Positions 16,462 to 27,260 of a DNA stretch of 64,000 nucleotides are shown one piece after another (within the stretch, counting starts at the first letter, position 1; the number at the start of each line of letters is the position of its first letter). The DNA comes from Alkalinema sp. FACHB-956 (GTDB lineage Bacteria; Cyanobacteriota; Cyanobacteriia; Leptolyngbyales; Leptolyngbyaceae): the NCBI RefSeq assembly GCF_014697025.1, contig NZ_JACJRC010000010.1, positions 1-64,000 on the forward strand. The letters are read 5' to 3'. The notes under the pieces are model-generated. The model worked only from the letters and a program-made list of their open reading frames with translations. It did not search any database and was not told the DNA's origin. The translations under genes and the position numbers were made by a program.

Positions 16462-18021
16462 TTAGTGGGCTATTGCACTGGGTTGAAGGGGGACCAACTC
16501 AGAATTCGCTGCCATCGCAGTGGACGCCATCCCCAGCGAGCCCACTAAGGGAAGGGTATTGGTGATCGGTGTCGAGAGGGTAGTTGAACCGCCAGATAAG
16601 CGAGCATCGGGCGCAACCGGTGGGATCAACATCCCAGTGATGGGCAATTCAATCCGAAACTCTGTTCCTTGCCCCAACACAGAATGGCAACTCAATTTGC
16701 CTTGGTGGGCCTCAATAATCTGATAACAAATAGAAAGCCCTAACCCTGTTCCTTTCCCGATCGGCTTGGTGGTGAAAAAGGGATCAAACACTTTGGCCTG
16801 AACGATTTCAGGAATCCCTGGCCCATTGTCCGCGATGCAAATAACCACCCGATCGTGCTGAACGGCAGTGTGGATGGTGATGGTTGGACGAGCCCGTTCG
16901 GAATAGAGCTCCGGTCTTTGCCGCCCGTAGTCCTCTAGGGCATCCAAGGCATTACTGAGCAGATTCATAAAGACTTGGTTAATCCGACCAGGATTGCAAG
17001 TCACCGCTGGCAAGTTGGCATAATCCCGCTGAATTTGAATTCCCGGCCAGCTCATGACTGGTTTGCATCGATGGCGTAGAATCAACAGCGTGCTTTCTAA
17101 GCCTTCATGGAGATCGACATCTTTCAACTCTGCTTCATCTAATCGAGAGAAGTTACGTAGGGATAAGACCAACTGACGCACACGATCGGTTCCACTGTAC
17201 ATCGAGTTCAAAACTCGGGGTAAGTCGGCTTTGAGGAATGCAAATTCAATCTCATCCCGATAGGCTTGAATTTCATCAACGGAGGCCGATTGCTCGTAGA
17301 GTTCGATTAACGCTAACAAATCCTGTGTATACTGCGAAACATGGGGCAGATTGCCATAGATAAAATTCACTGGGTTATTAATTTCATGGGCAATCCCCGC
17401 CACTAGCTGCCCTAAACTGGACATCTTTTCAGCTTGCAGAAGTTGCGTTTGCGTTTGGTGTAAATCAATTAAAATTTCTTCTAACTGTTTGGTTTGCTGT
17501 TGTGCAGTTTCTGCTGCACTTAAACTACTTTGATAGAGATAAACTAGTTGATCTGCAATGGTTGCTTGTTCAATGTCACTTTCCTTCTCATACTGATGCA
17601 CGACACAATCTAGTGCATTCAATAACTCGTAATTTGCAGTGGTGAGAACTTCTTGCACCACTGGATGCGCGATCGAACGCTGATCTTCTGGCAATGCCAA
17701 GACTCGACGAACATTCGCAATATAGTTAGAAACGAGATCATTTAACCGTACTGGAGGCTCAAAATAAAGCGCTAAAACTGCTTGAGAGGGCGAACCGGGT
17801 AAGTTCAATTGCGCATCACCATGGATGAGCCCTCGGTGCGATCGCTCCATCAAATCAATTACATGGTGAAGTTCTTGGTGTAAAGCGATGGCTGGCTGCA
17901 AATCCGTGGCATAAATCCACTGTTGTAGCAGACAGGCGATACGTTGAGACAACATCCGCTGACGACCACTAACATTCACGATCGCTGCATTGATTTGCCG
18001 AGACAGGGTGATTGGATTCAC
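16462..18021 (-). CDS. Soluble histidine kinase with PilJ/NarX-type sensory domain
   Basis: A 519-residue kinase without membrane helices. Residues about 5-135 resemble the PilJ-type (type IV pili methyl-accepting N-terminal) four-helix sensor, with SGRQRMLSQRIACL and a second similar helix pair. A coiled coil (165-200) leads to the dimerisation/phosphoacceptor helix with H212 in GIAHEINNPVNFIYGNL, then the N box NQVFMNLLSNALDAL (about 355), G1 DNGPGIP (about 410) and G2 GKGTGLGLSI (about 430). No receiver domain or partner response regulator lies beside it, so it is an orphan. The C-terminal 55 residues are a Ser/Thr/Pro-rich tail. Confidence 0.88.
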   Translation of the reverse strand: MNPITLSRQINAAIVNVSGRQRMLSQRIACLLQQWIYATDLQPAIALHQELHHVIDLMERSHRGLIHGDAQLNLPGSPSQAVLALYFEPPVRLNDLVSNYIANVRRVLALPEDQRSIAHPVVQEVLTTANYELLNALDCVVHQYEKESDIEQATIADQLVYLYQSSLSAAETAQQQTKQLEEILIDLHQTQTQLLQAEKMSSLGQLVAGIAHEINNPVNFIYGNLPHVSQYTQDLLALIELYEQSASVDEIQAYRDEIEFAFLKADLPRVLNSMYSGTDRVRQLVLSLRNFSRLDEAELKDVDLHEGLESTLLILRHRCKPVMSWPGIQIQRDYANLPAVTCNPGRINQVFMNLLSNALDALEDYGRQRPELYSERARPTITIHTAVQHDRVVICIADNGPGIPEIVQAKVFDPFFTTKPIGKGTGLGLSICYQIIEAHQGKLSCHSVLGQGTEFRIELPITGMLIPPVAPDARLSGGSTTLSTPITNTLPLVGSLGMASTAMAANSELVPLQPSAIAH

Positions 18022-18193
18022 AGGAGCTTAGCCCAAAGAAAGAAGAGTGACGATAGGCGTAAGAATTAGAATCTAAAAATAATTTTTTAGTTATTTTTGG
18101 ATATTTACTCTTTCTACCGAATTCTAGGCCCCAACAATGTAAAGTAAGGCACAATTACTAATGACTCTTACTAATGACTCTGGTAATCTTGCG

Positions 18194-18985
18194 TCACCTG
18201 TATGATGTTCCAGCCTGGGTTCCAGTATATTCCCGATCAGCGACGGCAACAGCGATCGTCACCGCCCCCGGTTGCCCGTCCTGCCGAAATACCCGTTTCT
18301 TGACTAATAAATTCGCGATGTTGATTGTAGAGCCTACTGAGGGTTGAGTAGAGTCTGCTGAGAGTTGAGCAGCCAACAATGCCGCTGCGGCTGCCACACT
18401 GGGTGTTCCAACTTGGGTGGCCACGATGTCAGATGGTACTGGGATCGGGACCTGTTGTAATTGCTCTGCTGCGAAATATTGCACAGGATAGGAACGTGCG
18501 CTCGCTAGTTCGATTAAGCCCCCTTCATCTGCTTTTAAATCGATCGTGGCTAATCCTGCGATCGCCCCTTCTGCTAAATGATTTTCCTGAAACACACGTT
18601 GCAACCCTGCCTCAATCACCGATCGAGGGGTTGCCCGCTGGCATCCAATCCCCACCCACAATACTCTGGGATGCCACTGCACCTTAGGAAAGTTGGACTG
18701 GGGGGCAAACTTCCGCTGTCGATAACTAATCCAAACCCGCGCTTGGGCCTGAAATTCTGGCTTTGTGTCTGCACTATATTCCAGCTCATCCCACACAAAG
18801 GGATGGGTATCTGGCAAATTCCTTGCCCACAAATCGCAACCCGAATCCTGCAGAACCTGTACCCGATCGCCCCGCGCGATCGCCGCATTCACCCCCGCCC
18901 AATCACCACTGCCTTTTTGCCATCCGAAAAGCTGTCCCCATTCCTCAATTGAACAAACATGGACTGTCAAATCAAACACTCCCAC
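18194..18985 (-). CDS. CbiG-type cobalamin biosynthesis protein
   Basis: A 263-residue protein whose second half is the CbiG C-terminal domain: LWVGIGCQRATPRSVIEAGL, IAGLATIDLKADEGGLIELA and YFAAEQLQQVPIPVPSDIVA then GTPSVAAAAALLAA. CbiG opens the delta-lactone ring of cobalt-precorrin-5A in the anaerobic (early cobalt) cobalamin route. Full-length CbiG is longer and has an N-terminal domain; here residues 1-105 do not show the usual N-terminal motif and are Trp-rich, so the protein is a variant or only the C-terminal module. Unlinked to other early cob genes in the window. Confidence 0.75.
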   Translation of the reverse strand: MGVFDLTVHVCSIEEWGQLFGWQKGSGDWAGVNAAIARGDRVQVLQDSGCDLWARNLPDTHPFVWDELEYSADTKPEFQAQARVWISYRQRKFAPQSNFPKVQWHPRVLWVGIGCQRATPRSVIEAGLQRVFQENHLAEGAIAGLATIDLKADEGGLIELASARSYPVQYFAAEQLQQVPIPVPSDIVATQVGTPSVAAAAALLAAQLSADSTQPSVGSTINIANLLVKKRVFRQDGQPGAVTIAVAVADREYTGTQAGTSYR

Positions 18986-18992
18986 TCACAGA

Positions 18993-19026
18993 AAATAGGG
19001 GACACTGTGATAAGTGTCCCCTATTT
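18993..19026 (-). terminator. Strong terminator of the FG-GAP/CARDB gene
   Basis: A 14-pair perfect stem: AAATAGGGGACACT (18993-19006) and AGTGTCCCCTATTT (19013-19026) with a six-base loop, followed on the minus strand by TTTTCTGT. It separates the large secreted-protein gene from the cbiG-type gene, which therefore needs its own promoter just upstream of 18985. Confidence 0.9.
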
Positions 19027-19081
19027 GCAAACCTAATTGTAAGCTATCGCTGCATAAAAGCTAACCTTCAGTACCTGTCAG

Positions 19082-21997
19082 TTAGGTAATCGGCTGTAAG
19101 TCTACTTGGAAACTCGCAAAGTCAATGCCTAGGCCCTGATTCAAATTATTATCTTCAACAGATTCTTCAATCAAGTTGCCGGGATCAATCCGCATCCCAA
19201 TGTAAACCGTCTTAGTACCAGTCCCAAGATTTTGCCAGAAGTTATCCAAGGAGTCTGGCAAGAAAATGTTGCGGGTCTGAACACCAGATGTAGCAGGGCC
19301 TGAAGCAGTGCTACCTGCGATTCCAGCAATCTCAACCAAGTCAGACACCAGAGTACTGTCGTCAGCGTTACCAATAATGTTGTCCTGAGATAGCACAAAC
19401 TGAATGTTGATCTTATTGTTGAAGTCTGTCGTAGGACGACGACCTTGGTTTTGGACACTGTAGCTGACTTGCAATGTGCCCTCTGGTAGATAGGTCTGCG
19501 ATGGATTGATAACAGTCAGGGATTGCCCCACCAGTTCGGCTACTTGAACATTATTGGCCACAAAGCTGGAAGAATCCAGGAAGTTCCCTTGATTGGTATT
19601 ATTCTGTTCACCTTCGGCTCCTTCCACTAGATTGTTATCGGCATCAATCACGACGCCAATGTAGTAAGTACCCGCATCTCGCGTCCAGAACTTCTTCGGA
19701 TCGATGTTCCGGCCATCCGGTAGCACTAAATCCTCTATCAGTGTGAAGGTGCCTGTCGTTGGATCTTGACTTCCTACCACTGCTGGGTCAACACCATTGG
19801 TTACATCAACCGTTTTCAGCAACACCGTGGTACTACTATCTGGATCGATCGTCGAAGTTCGAGACAGGTAGTACTTCACCTTAAAGCTACCCGTCTTCAC
19901 CGTTCCGCCGTTCTTGATGGTGAGGAAAGATTTTACAGTTTTCCGCTCAGGGTTGCCTGTATTAGTCACGTCCGGCAAATCTGTTGAGAAATCGTTGGAT
20001 CCTGTCGGTGGATTAGTGGCTGTCGTCTCTGCGAGTCTAAAGTTGGTTCCAAAGACATCAATAGTTCTGGGGACCCCTTCAACATTCAATGTATAGGGCA
20101 GCAAACCATTGGAACTGCCGCCTGCATTGACTTTGAGGTAGTAAGTTCCTGTATCTAGAATGATCGCATTCCCTTCAGTTGGGTAGGGCACAGCTGTAGT
20201 TGTCAGATTGCCATTGGCATCAGCCTTGTACAGCTCTAGCGAAACGGATGAGTTTTCATCTGAGGCCTTAAAGTCTGTAGACTGAAGAACTGTGAACTTG
20301 TACCAGTCAGTCTTGTTGTTGCGGTTACTGACGGTGTCTTTATAGACACCTTTATTATTCAGAACCCCAATATCGAAAGCTTCAGTGGAACTGGAGCCCC
20401 CGATCGTCTGGAACTGACTGGTCAATTGAACTGACCCAAATTGAGGCTCTTTGTAATCCCCATAATTTAGACTCGGTAGCTGCCACGCAGAACCGGTAGC
20501 ATTGGACAGTAATTTACTTTCAACGATGGTGAGTCCATCCATCTTCCAAACGTAGACATCCCCTGCTTGGCCTCGCCAAAGGATATGAGATGTGGAATTG
20601 TTAAAGCCATCAAAATCATGAACGCCTAGTACCTCGTAACCAGATCCGACAAAAGGATTACTGCCGTTGGTAAGAGATAATTGGCGGGCCGCCGTATAGG
20701 CTAATCCATTAGTTCCTCCTCCCATGAGCCAGCCATAGGTGCCCCCTTGTCCATTGTCAGTATTACGCCAGAGAAAATCAGCAATTCCATCCCCATTCAA
20801 ATCTTTAATGGCAGCAACCTTATAGGCTGATGACACAGAATAGGCCACACTGTCTACCAGTGTTGTTCCATTCATTTTCCAGATGGCTAGTTGATTGCGT
20901 TGATCATTACGCCAAATAATATCAGCCTGACCATCCCCGGTAACATCGACAAAGCCAATGATCTTATAATCTAAAGATGGTTGGATCGGTACAACAGTGG
21001 CTGAAAGAATTGCAGTACTACTCAGAGTCCAGAGAGCCACCTGATTGGAAAACCGATTCTTCCAAAGGACATCGGCTCCAAATTGGCTATCAATATTATT
21101 GACTCCTACAACATCCCAACCAGAAGAGGCCGGCAACGTAAAACCCAGCGCTCGGTTGAGGATTGTTCCACCACTGATCGTTGGAACGCCCGTTTGGGGA
21201 TTTTTTCCCATCAGCCACATGGCGATGTCACCGGAAACCAGGTTCCGCCATAAAATGTCAGCCGTCCCATTACCATCTAGATCTTTCAATGACTGAACAT
21301 TCCACTCTTGCCCAACTCTAATGACATTGCCAAGGCTATCTCGAATTGCAGCAGATCCTGGAGCAAAGGTCATGCCATCATTAGTCCACCAGATTGCAGC
21401 TGCACCATAGTCGCTAGAGTTAATATTACGGTTTTGCCAGAAAAAGTCATTAGTACCATCCCCGTCAAAATCACCAGTTCCCACAAGCACATAATCACTA
21501 CTAATGGGTTGTGATGATGTTCCTACAACGGTTGTGTCCTGAATCCTCCACGGAGCAAAAACATTAGCAGCTGAATTGCGCCATAGGATACTACCCGAAA
21601 AATCGGAGCTACTGGTGACTACCGATAACTTGTAGTCAGCGGAAGGTGCGGCTGAACCGAGATCCACTTTGAGATAGTAAGTTCCTGCACCCGCTGCTGC
21701 ATCATTAAGAACAATCACATCACTGAGGCGACCTTGGTTGTTAGTCGGTAGGTTTTGGACTAAATCATTCTCAGTCGCTACAGCACTATCGGTACGACGA
21801 TAGAGTGATAGCCTGGCGTCCCCAGTCAACCCGTTCAAAACAATTTTCAGGTTGCTATCACTCGATAACGAAAAGCGATAATAGTCAACCTCGTCGCCCC
21901 CAGTAGCACTAAGAGAACCTGTAAGTGGTGACGATCCTGCCGTAGTTGTGATGTTAGTAGGAGTTGCGAAAGAATTATTGTTCAGGTTAGCAGGCAT
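19082..21997 (-). CDS. Large secreted protein: PPC, six FG-GAP repeats, PPC, CARDB
   Basis: A 971-residue, strongly beta-structured extracellular protein. From the chosen ATG (MPANLNNNSF, preceded by AAGG) a pre-peptidase C-terminal-like domain spans about 15-125 (GGDEVDYYRFSLSSDSNLKI). Six FG-GAP/VCBS units follow, each with a calcium-binding core: GDFDGDGTNDFFWQN, LDGNGTADILWRN, VNNIDSQFGADVLWKN, VTGDGQADIIWRN, LNGDGIADFLWRN and FDGFNNSTSHILWRG. A second PPC domain follows (about 540-650), then two CARDB-like domains (about 655-971) with GTYYIGVVIDADNNLVEGAE and VYIGMRIDPGNLIEESVEDN. No Sec signal is visible, which is usual for type I secreted cyanobacterial surface proteins. Adhesion or calcium-dependent surface role is inferred. 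Confidence 0.85.
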   Translation of the reverse strand: MPANLNNNSFATPTNITTTAGSSPLTGSLSATGGDEVDYYRFSLSSDSNLKIVLNGLTGDARLSLYRRTDSAVATENDLVQNLPTNNQGRLSDVIVLNDAAAGAGTYYLKVDLGSAAPSADYKLSVVTSSSDFSGSILWRNSAANVFAPWRIQDTTVVGTSSQPISSDYVLVGTGDFDGDGTNDFFWQNRNINSSDYGAAAIWWTNDGMTFAPGSAAIRDSLGNVIRVGQEWNVQSLKDLDGNGTADILWRNLVSGDIAMWLMGKNPQTGVPTISGGTILNRALGFTLPASSGWDVVGVNNIDSQFGADVLWKNRFSNQVALWTLSSTAILSATVVPIQPSLDYKIIGFVDVTGDGQADIIWRNDQRNQLAIWKMNGTTLVDSVAYSVSSAYKVAAIKDLNGDGIADFLWRNTDNGQGGTYGWLMGGGTNGLAYTAARQLSLTNGSNPFVGSGYEVLGVHDFDGFNNSTSHILWRGQAGDVYVWKMDGLTIVESKLLSNATGSAWQLPSLNYGDYKEPQFGSVQLTSQFQTIGGSSSTEAFDIGVLNNKGVYKDTVSNRNNKTDWYKFTVLQSTDFKASDENSSVSLELYKADANGNLTTTAVPYPTEGNAIILDTGTYYLKVNAGGSSNGLLPYTLNVEGVPRTIDVFGTNFRLAETTATNPPTGSNDFSTDLPDVTNTGNPERKTVKSFLTIKNGGTVKTGSFKVKYYLSRTSTIDPDSSTTVLLKTVDVTNGVDPAVVGSQDPTTGTFTLIEDLVLPDGRNIDPKKFWTRDAGTYYIGVVIDADNNLVEGAEGEQNNTNQGNFLDSSSFVANNVQVAELVGQSLTVINPSQTYLPEGTLQVSYSVQNQGRRPTTDFNNKINIQFVLSQDNIIGNADDSTLVSDLVEIAGIAGSTASGPATSGVQTRNIFLPDSLDNFWQNLGTGTKTVYIGMRIDPGNLIEESVEDNNLNQGLGIDFASFQVDLQPIT

Positions 21998-22403
21998 AGC
22001 TGTGGCCTTGTAAGATGGCAGATGGTTCGACGGATTCCCAAGGGTTAGTGTGCCCCAGGAAAGAAGATTTATTTCAGAAAGAAGCGCGAATATTACCAAA
22101 CCTAGGCGAGGTCTCGCTTGGGGGATGTCCCCTCAAGTAATACGCCTAAGTTGCAGGAGAATGTTGCCCGCTATTGTAGTGGCAGCAAATCATTTGATTA
22201 ATCAGCGTTAACTCGGAAGTTTATTTGTAGATATCTTGAAGTTTATTTGTAGATATCTTGAAGTTGGGAACAGCAGGTGCCATATCCCTAATTCATTGGG
22301 TCATTACATCCTAGAGTTCAGTAACGCTGGGCCGTTGAAATAACGGTGGTCAGGGAGTGAGCTAGTTGCTTCTTATCCTAATAGGTATTGAGCTAGGACC
22401 TGG
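21998..22403. other. Intergenic region with 24-bp direct repeat
   Basis: Upstream of the FG-GAP/CARDB gene and downstream of cobO. Contains a direct repeat of GAAGTTTATTTGTAGATATCTT in two adjacent copies (about 22215-22262). Near the cobO stop codon, GGTATTGAG (22384-22392) and CTCAATACC (22410-22418) can pair, a possible weak terminator that overlaps the end of the coding region. No gene seen. Confidence 0.5.
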
Positions 22404-23057
22404 CTAGAACTCAATACCGGCTTGTGCTTTGACACCTTGCTCCTTAAAGGGATGTTTCACTAACGTCATTTCTGTCACTAAATCTGCTTTATCAATCAGA
22501 TCAGCAGGTGCACCACGTCCAGTCAAAATGACATGTTTATCTTGCGGCTTTTGCTCTAATTCTTGAAGTACTTGAGAACTACTCAGGTACCCCAGCTTTA
22601 ATGCAATATTAACCTCATCCAGAAGAATAAGCCGATAATCCGGATGACGAATGAAATCTTGAGCTTTCTGCCAAGCGGTCTGAGCCCTTTGGATATCCCG
22701 ATCGCGATCCTGGGTTTCCCAGGTAAATCCTTCCCCCATGGCGTGGAACTCTAATTGTTCTCCCCAAGGGGCAAAGGCTGCTTTTTCTGCGGGTTCCCAT
22801 GCTCCTTTAATAAACTGCACGATCGCAACTTTGTACCCATGGCCGAGCGATCGTAAGACCATCCCTAAGGCAGCCGTTGTTTTCCCCTTCCCGTTCCCGG
22901 TGTGGACAATAATCAGTCCTTTTTCTTGATTTTTCTCTGCAAGTCGCTTTTCCTGCACTGCTTTGCGACGCTGCATTTTCCGCTGATACTGTTCTTCTGT
23001 CAGCGTTAAATCTGCTGCTGTTTGTTCTAGATCCGGGGGCAAATCCGATGAAGGCAT
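22404..23057 (-). CDS. cobO: Cob(I)yrinic acid a,c-diamide adenosyltransferase
   Basis: A 217-residue CobO/BtuR enzyme that transfers the 5'-deoxyadenosyl group of ATP to cobalt(I) corrinoids. The unusual P-loop GNGKGKTT sits at residues 54-61, followed by AALGMVLRSLGHGYKVAIVQ and FIKGAWEPAEKAAF. ILLDEVNIALKLGYL is the Walker B-like segment, and VILTGRGAPADLIDKADLVT and the terminal VKAQAGIEF complete the family pattern. The N-terminal 45 residues are a charged helix, commonly seen in CobO. Standalone gene; other cobalamin genes of the window are 4-8 kb away on either side. Confidence 0.93.
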   Translation of the reverse strand: MPSSDLPPDLEQTAADLTLTEEQYQRKMQRRKAVQEKRLAEKNQEKGLIIVHTGNGKGKTTAALGMVLRSLGHGYKVAIVQFIKGAWEPAEKAAFAPWGEQLEFHAMGEGFTWETQDRDRDIQRAQTAWQKAQDFIRHPDYRLILLDEVNIALKLGYLSSSQVLQELEQKPQDKHVILTGRGAPADLIDKADLVTEMTLVKHPFKEQGVKAQAGIEF

Positions 23058-23428
23058 AACACTTTCTCAGTCAAGATAGGGAATTCGAGAACACTCAAAG
23101 CGTGCTACAGAGTACTTTAACGTGAGTTCGACCAACGAGTATTGTCCCTTACAAATCCCCTGGGCTTGGCTGAAGAATTCACTTTCGGGGGTGTCAGGGG
23201 ACTCGACTCCCCCAACATAGCAGCCTCGACGATCGCGCCGCACCACGAATTCATCGAACTCACGCTACTTTAGGATAGGTAGGCGGCGATCGAAGCCACC
23301 AACGTTTCCATAAAACTACCAACGTTTCCATAAAAAAAGGACACTTCAGAATTGAAGTATCCCTGAATCTAAACAATGGGACCAGTCTTAAGCTCAAACT
23401 TGTCCCACAGGACTATCCTGAACCTGGA
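23058..23428. other. Intergenic region between cobO and petH
   Basis: Holds the petH terminator and the cobO promoter region. Also a 20-base tandem duplication around 23298-23331 (AACGTTTCCATAAAACTACC, second copy running into an A-run). The central part (23150-23280) is rich in CCCC/GGGG tracts and shows no coding frame. Confidence 0.5.
23332..23362 (-). terminator. petH terminator
   Basis: On the minus strand GGATACTTCA, a short AT-rich loop and TGAAGTGTCC pair with one mismatch, followed directly by TTTTTTTA. Hairpin at 23339-23362, T-run at 23332-23338. It is 67 bases beyond the petH stop codon. Confidence 0.9.
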
Positions 23429-25070
<1,642 letters not shown>

Positions 25071-26072
25071 ATGACTAAGCCAGACCGTGTGGTACTCATC
25101 GGCGTTGCTGGAGATTCCGGCTGCGGTAAGTCCACGTTTTTGCGCCGCATCACCGATCTGTTCGGGGAAGATTTTGTAACGGTGATCTGCCTCGACGACT
25201 ACCACAGTCTGGATCGTAAGCAGCGCAAAGAAACTGGGATTACAGCCTTGGATCCCCGTGCAAATAACTTTGATCTGATGTATGAGCAGATCAAAACGCT
25301 GAAAAGCGGCAAGAGCATCATGAAGCCAATCTACAACCATGAGACTGGCGAAATTGATCCGCCCGAAAATATTGATCCGAACCACATCATTGTGGTGGAA
25401 GGTTTACACCCGTTGTTTGACGAGCGTGTAAGAGGTTTGTTGGACTTCAGCGTTTACCTTGATATTGACGATGAGGTCAAAATTGCTTGGAAGATTCAGC
25501 GCGACATGGCTGAGCGTGGCCACAGCTACGAAGATGTACTGCAAGCCATTAATGCCCGGAAGCCTGACTTTGAAGCTTACATCGATCCGCAAAAGCAATA
25601 TGCTGACGTGGTCATCCGTGTGTTGCCGACCAACCTAATTAAGGATGATACAGAGCGCAAAGTCCTGCGGGTTCAGATGATCCAACGGGATGGTGTGACC
25701 GGCTTTGAGCCAACCTACCTGTTTGATGAAGGGTCTACGATCGATTGGATTCCCTGCGGACGTAAGCTCACCTGTTCCTATCCCGGCATCAAGATGCACT
25801 ACGGGCCTGATGTCTACTACGGCAACAGTGTATCGGTGCTCGAAGTCGATGGACAGTTCGACAAGCTGGATGAAGTGATCTACATCGAGAAGCACCTGAG
25901 CAACACCTCTGCGAAGCATCCCGGCGAAGTCACCGAGTTGCTGCTGCAACACCGTGAATATCCAGGTTCTAACAATGGAACCGGTTTGTTCCAAGTGTTA
26001 ACGGGTGTGAAGATGCGCGCCACCTATGAGCGGCTGATCCAAGAAGCTAGCAAGGTTGCAGCGAGTGTTTAA
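25071..26072 (+). CDS. prk: Phosphoribulokinase
   Basis: A 333-residue Calvin-cycle enzyme that makes ribulose 1,5-bisphosphate from ribulose 5-phosphate and ATP. The P-loop is GVAGDSGCGKST (residues 11-22), and C18 with C40 (in VICLDDYHS) are the regulatory cysteine pair oxidised in the dark. The second pair lies in DWIPCGRKLTCSYPGIKMHY with the spacing used for CP12/GAPDH complex formation. Catalytic and substrate segments include LDDYHSLDRKQRKETGITAL, LDPRANNFDLMYEQI and IIVVEGLHPLFDERVRGLLD. Length matches the cyanobacterial class. Single gene with its own terminator. Confidence 0.97.
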   Translation: MTKPDRVVLIGVAGDSGCGKSTFLRRITDLFGEDFVTVICLDDYHSLDRKQRKETGITALDPRANNFDLMYEQIKTLKSGKSIMKPIYNHETGEIDPPENIDPNHIIVVEGLHPLFDERVRGLLDFSVYLDIDDEVKIAWKIQRDMAERGHSYEDVLQAINARKPDFEAYIDPQKQYADVVIRVLPTNLIKDDTERKVLRVQMIQRDGVTGFEPTYLFDEGSTIDWIPCGRKLTCSYPGIKMHYGPDVYYGNSVSVLEVDGQFDKLDEVIYIEKHLSNTSAKHPGEVTELLLQHREYPGSNNGTGLFQVLTGVKMRATYERLIQEASKVAASV

Positions 26073-26452
26073 TGCACTGATTGGAGCGGCGGTGGGACGA
26101 TCGAACGCCTTCTCAGGAAGCTTTGGGTCGCTTGTCCGCACTCGTTAGATAACTTGCAGTAGATAACTTGCAGTCATACGTTGTATGGAGGCTGAAGTAG
26201 ACACGGAATTTTCCTGTCTATCTTCAGCCTTTTATGTGCTTGGACTTTTGTTGTGAGATGGCGTGAGGCCGGACGCTTTAGTTCGCCAACCCCATTGATT
26301 TAATTGGGTAATTGCTGCAATAAGATCTGCTACGCAGTCCCGATCGCGGGAGCGTACCGCTTTATCTTTATAATGTTTTATTAAACTGCATTTGAGAATT
26401 TGCTCTCAGAATTGTTGTTTTTAGCTCAGTCGCATTTAAGAAGGAAGGGGCG
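26073..26452. other. Intergenic region after prk
   Basis: Contains the prk terminator and a 14-bp direct repeat, AGATAACTTGCAGT twice in tandem at about 26147-26175. The AT-rich stretch 26360-26450 probably carries the promoter and leader of the GxRPI-repeat gene; AAGGAAGGGGCG just before 26453 is a suitable ribosome binding site. Confidence 0.5.
26189..26235 (+). terminator. prk terminator
   Basis: GGCTGAAG-TAGACA and TGTCTA-CTTCAGCC (26190-26229) form a long stem with a short AT-rich loop and a one-base bulge, followed by TTTTAT. About 115 bases after the prk stop codon. Confidence 0.9.
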
Positions 26453-27208
26453 ATGGCGACCAATCGTAGAACTAGATCTGCCGGTACCAGCCGCAGTAAA
26501 ACAGCCAGTACCTCTGTGGAAAAAGCCGATTCATCTTCTACGGATACGTCGGAATCACCTACCCCAGAACAACCCACTGCTGAACATGCGCCTACTGAAA
26601 CACCTGAAGAGCCCATTGCAGTTGATTCACCCATAGCTCAGTCTGTTGATTCTGCTGAACCTGAAGCGAGTTCTGCTCCTGTCGAAGACACCCAACAGGT
26701 AGATATCCCAAAACAGGCAGCAGTGGAATCCCAAGAACCCCAAGCTGTTACCCAGGCATCCCAAGGAGAAAAGGCGATGAGTCAAGAGGAAACCGTCCAA
26801 ATTACGCCCCAACCTGTCCAGGAAGGAACGGCGATCGTCACCAGCCCGTCCACATCCTATATGGATCGTCCTGTTATGCCCAGTGAACTTGAAGTAGCAG
26901 GCACAATTCAATCCGCAGGCATCCGTCCGATCGCAAGTAGCAATTTAGCTGTCGTCGGAACCATTCTGAATGGTCGTCCTATCATGTCCTCTAGCTTTAA
27001 AGTTGCTGAGCTTCTTCCTGGGAATAGCCCGATTTTCTGCGATGAGGTGAAGTATCTCTCCGGTGATGCAGGCTTACCTGGCAACCGTCCGATTCTGGTG
27101 AGTCCGCCTGCGCTCCTCGCGGCCTCGGTGCTAATGGGAAATCGGCCAATCTTCTCCAATGAAACCGTTGATCCGGAACCTGCGGTGCTGATGGGTTACT
27201 TAGATTAA
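26453..27208 (+). CDS. Uncharacterised protein with acidic disordered N-half and GxRPI repeats
   Basis: A 251-residue protein without signal or membrane segment. Residues 1-15 are Arg-rich, 16-140 are Ser/Thr/Glu/Pro/Gln-rich and probably disordered. Residues 140-251 contain a repeated module of about 20-25 residues built on (G/D)xRPI-xxS: DRPVMPSELEVAGTI, IRPIASSNLAVVGTI, GRPIMSSSFKVAELL, NSPIFCDEVKYL, NRPILVSPPALLAASVL and NRPIFSNETV. I do not recognise a named family, though repeats of this kind seem familiar from cyanobacterial hypotheticals. It follows prk but is separated by a strong terminator, and has its own terminator. Confidence 0.75.
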   Translation: MATNRRTRSAGTSRSKTASTSVEKADSSSTDTSESPTPEQPTAEHAPTETPEEPIAVDSPIAQSVDSAEPEASSAPVEDTQQVDIPKQAAVESQEPQAVTQASQGEKAMSQEETVQITPQPVQEGTAIVTSPSTSYMDRPVMPSELEVAGTIQSAGIRPIASSNLAVVGTILNGRPIMSSSFKVAELLPGNSPIFCDEVKYLSGDAGLPGNRPILVSPPALLAASVLMGNRPIFSNETVDPEPAVLMGYLD

Positions 27209-27260
27209 AGTTAGGCTGCCAAAGACTACACTTCAGTAGACTAAAGCTCAATTTTCCAAG

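Noticed and set aside
26368-26634. 88-codon open frame antisense to the GxRPI-repeat protein
   Set aside because: It is an antisense shadow of the low-complexity Ser/Thr/Glu coding region.
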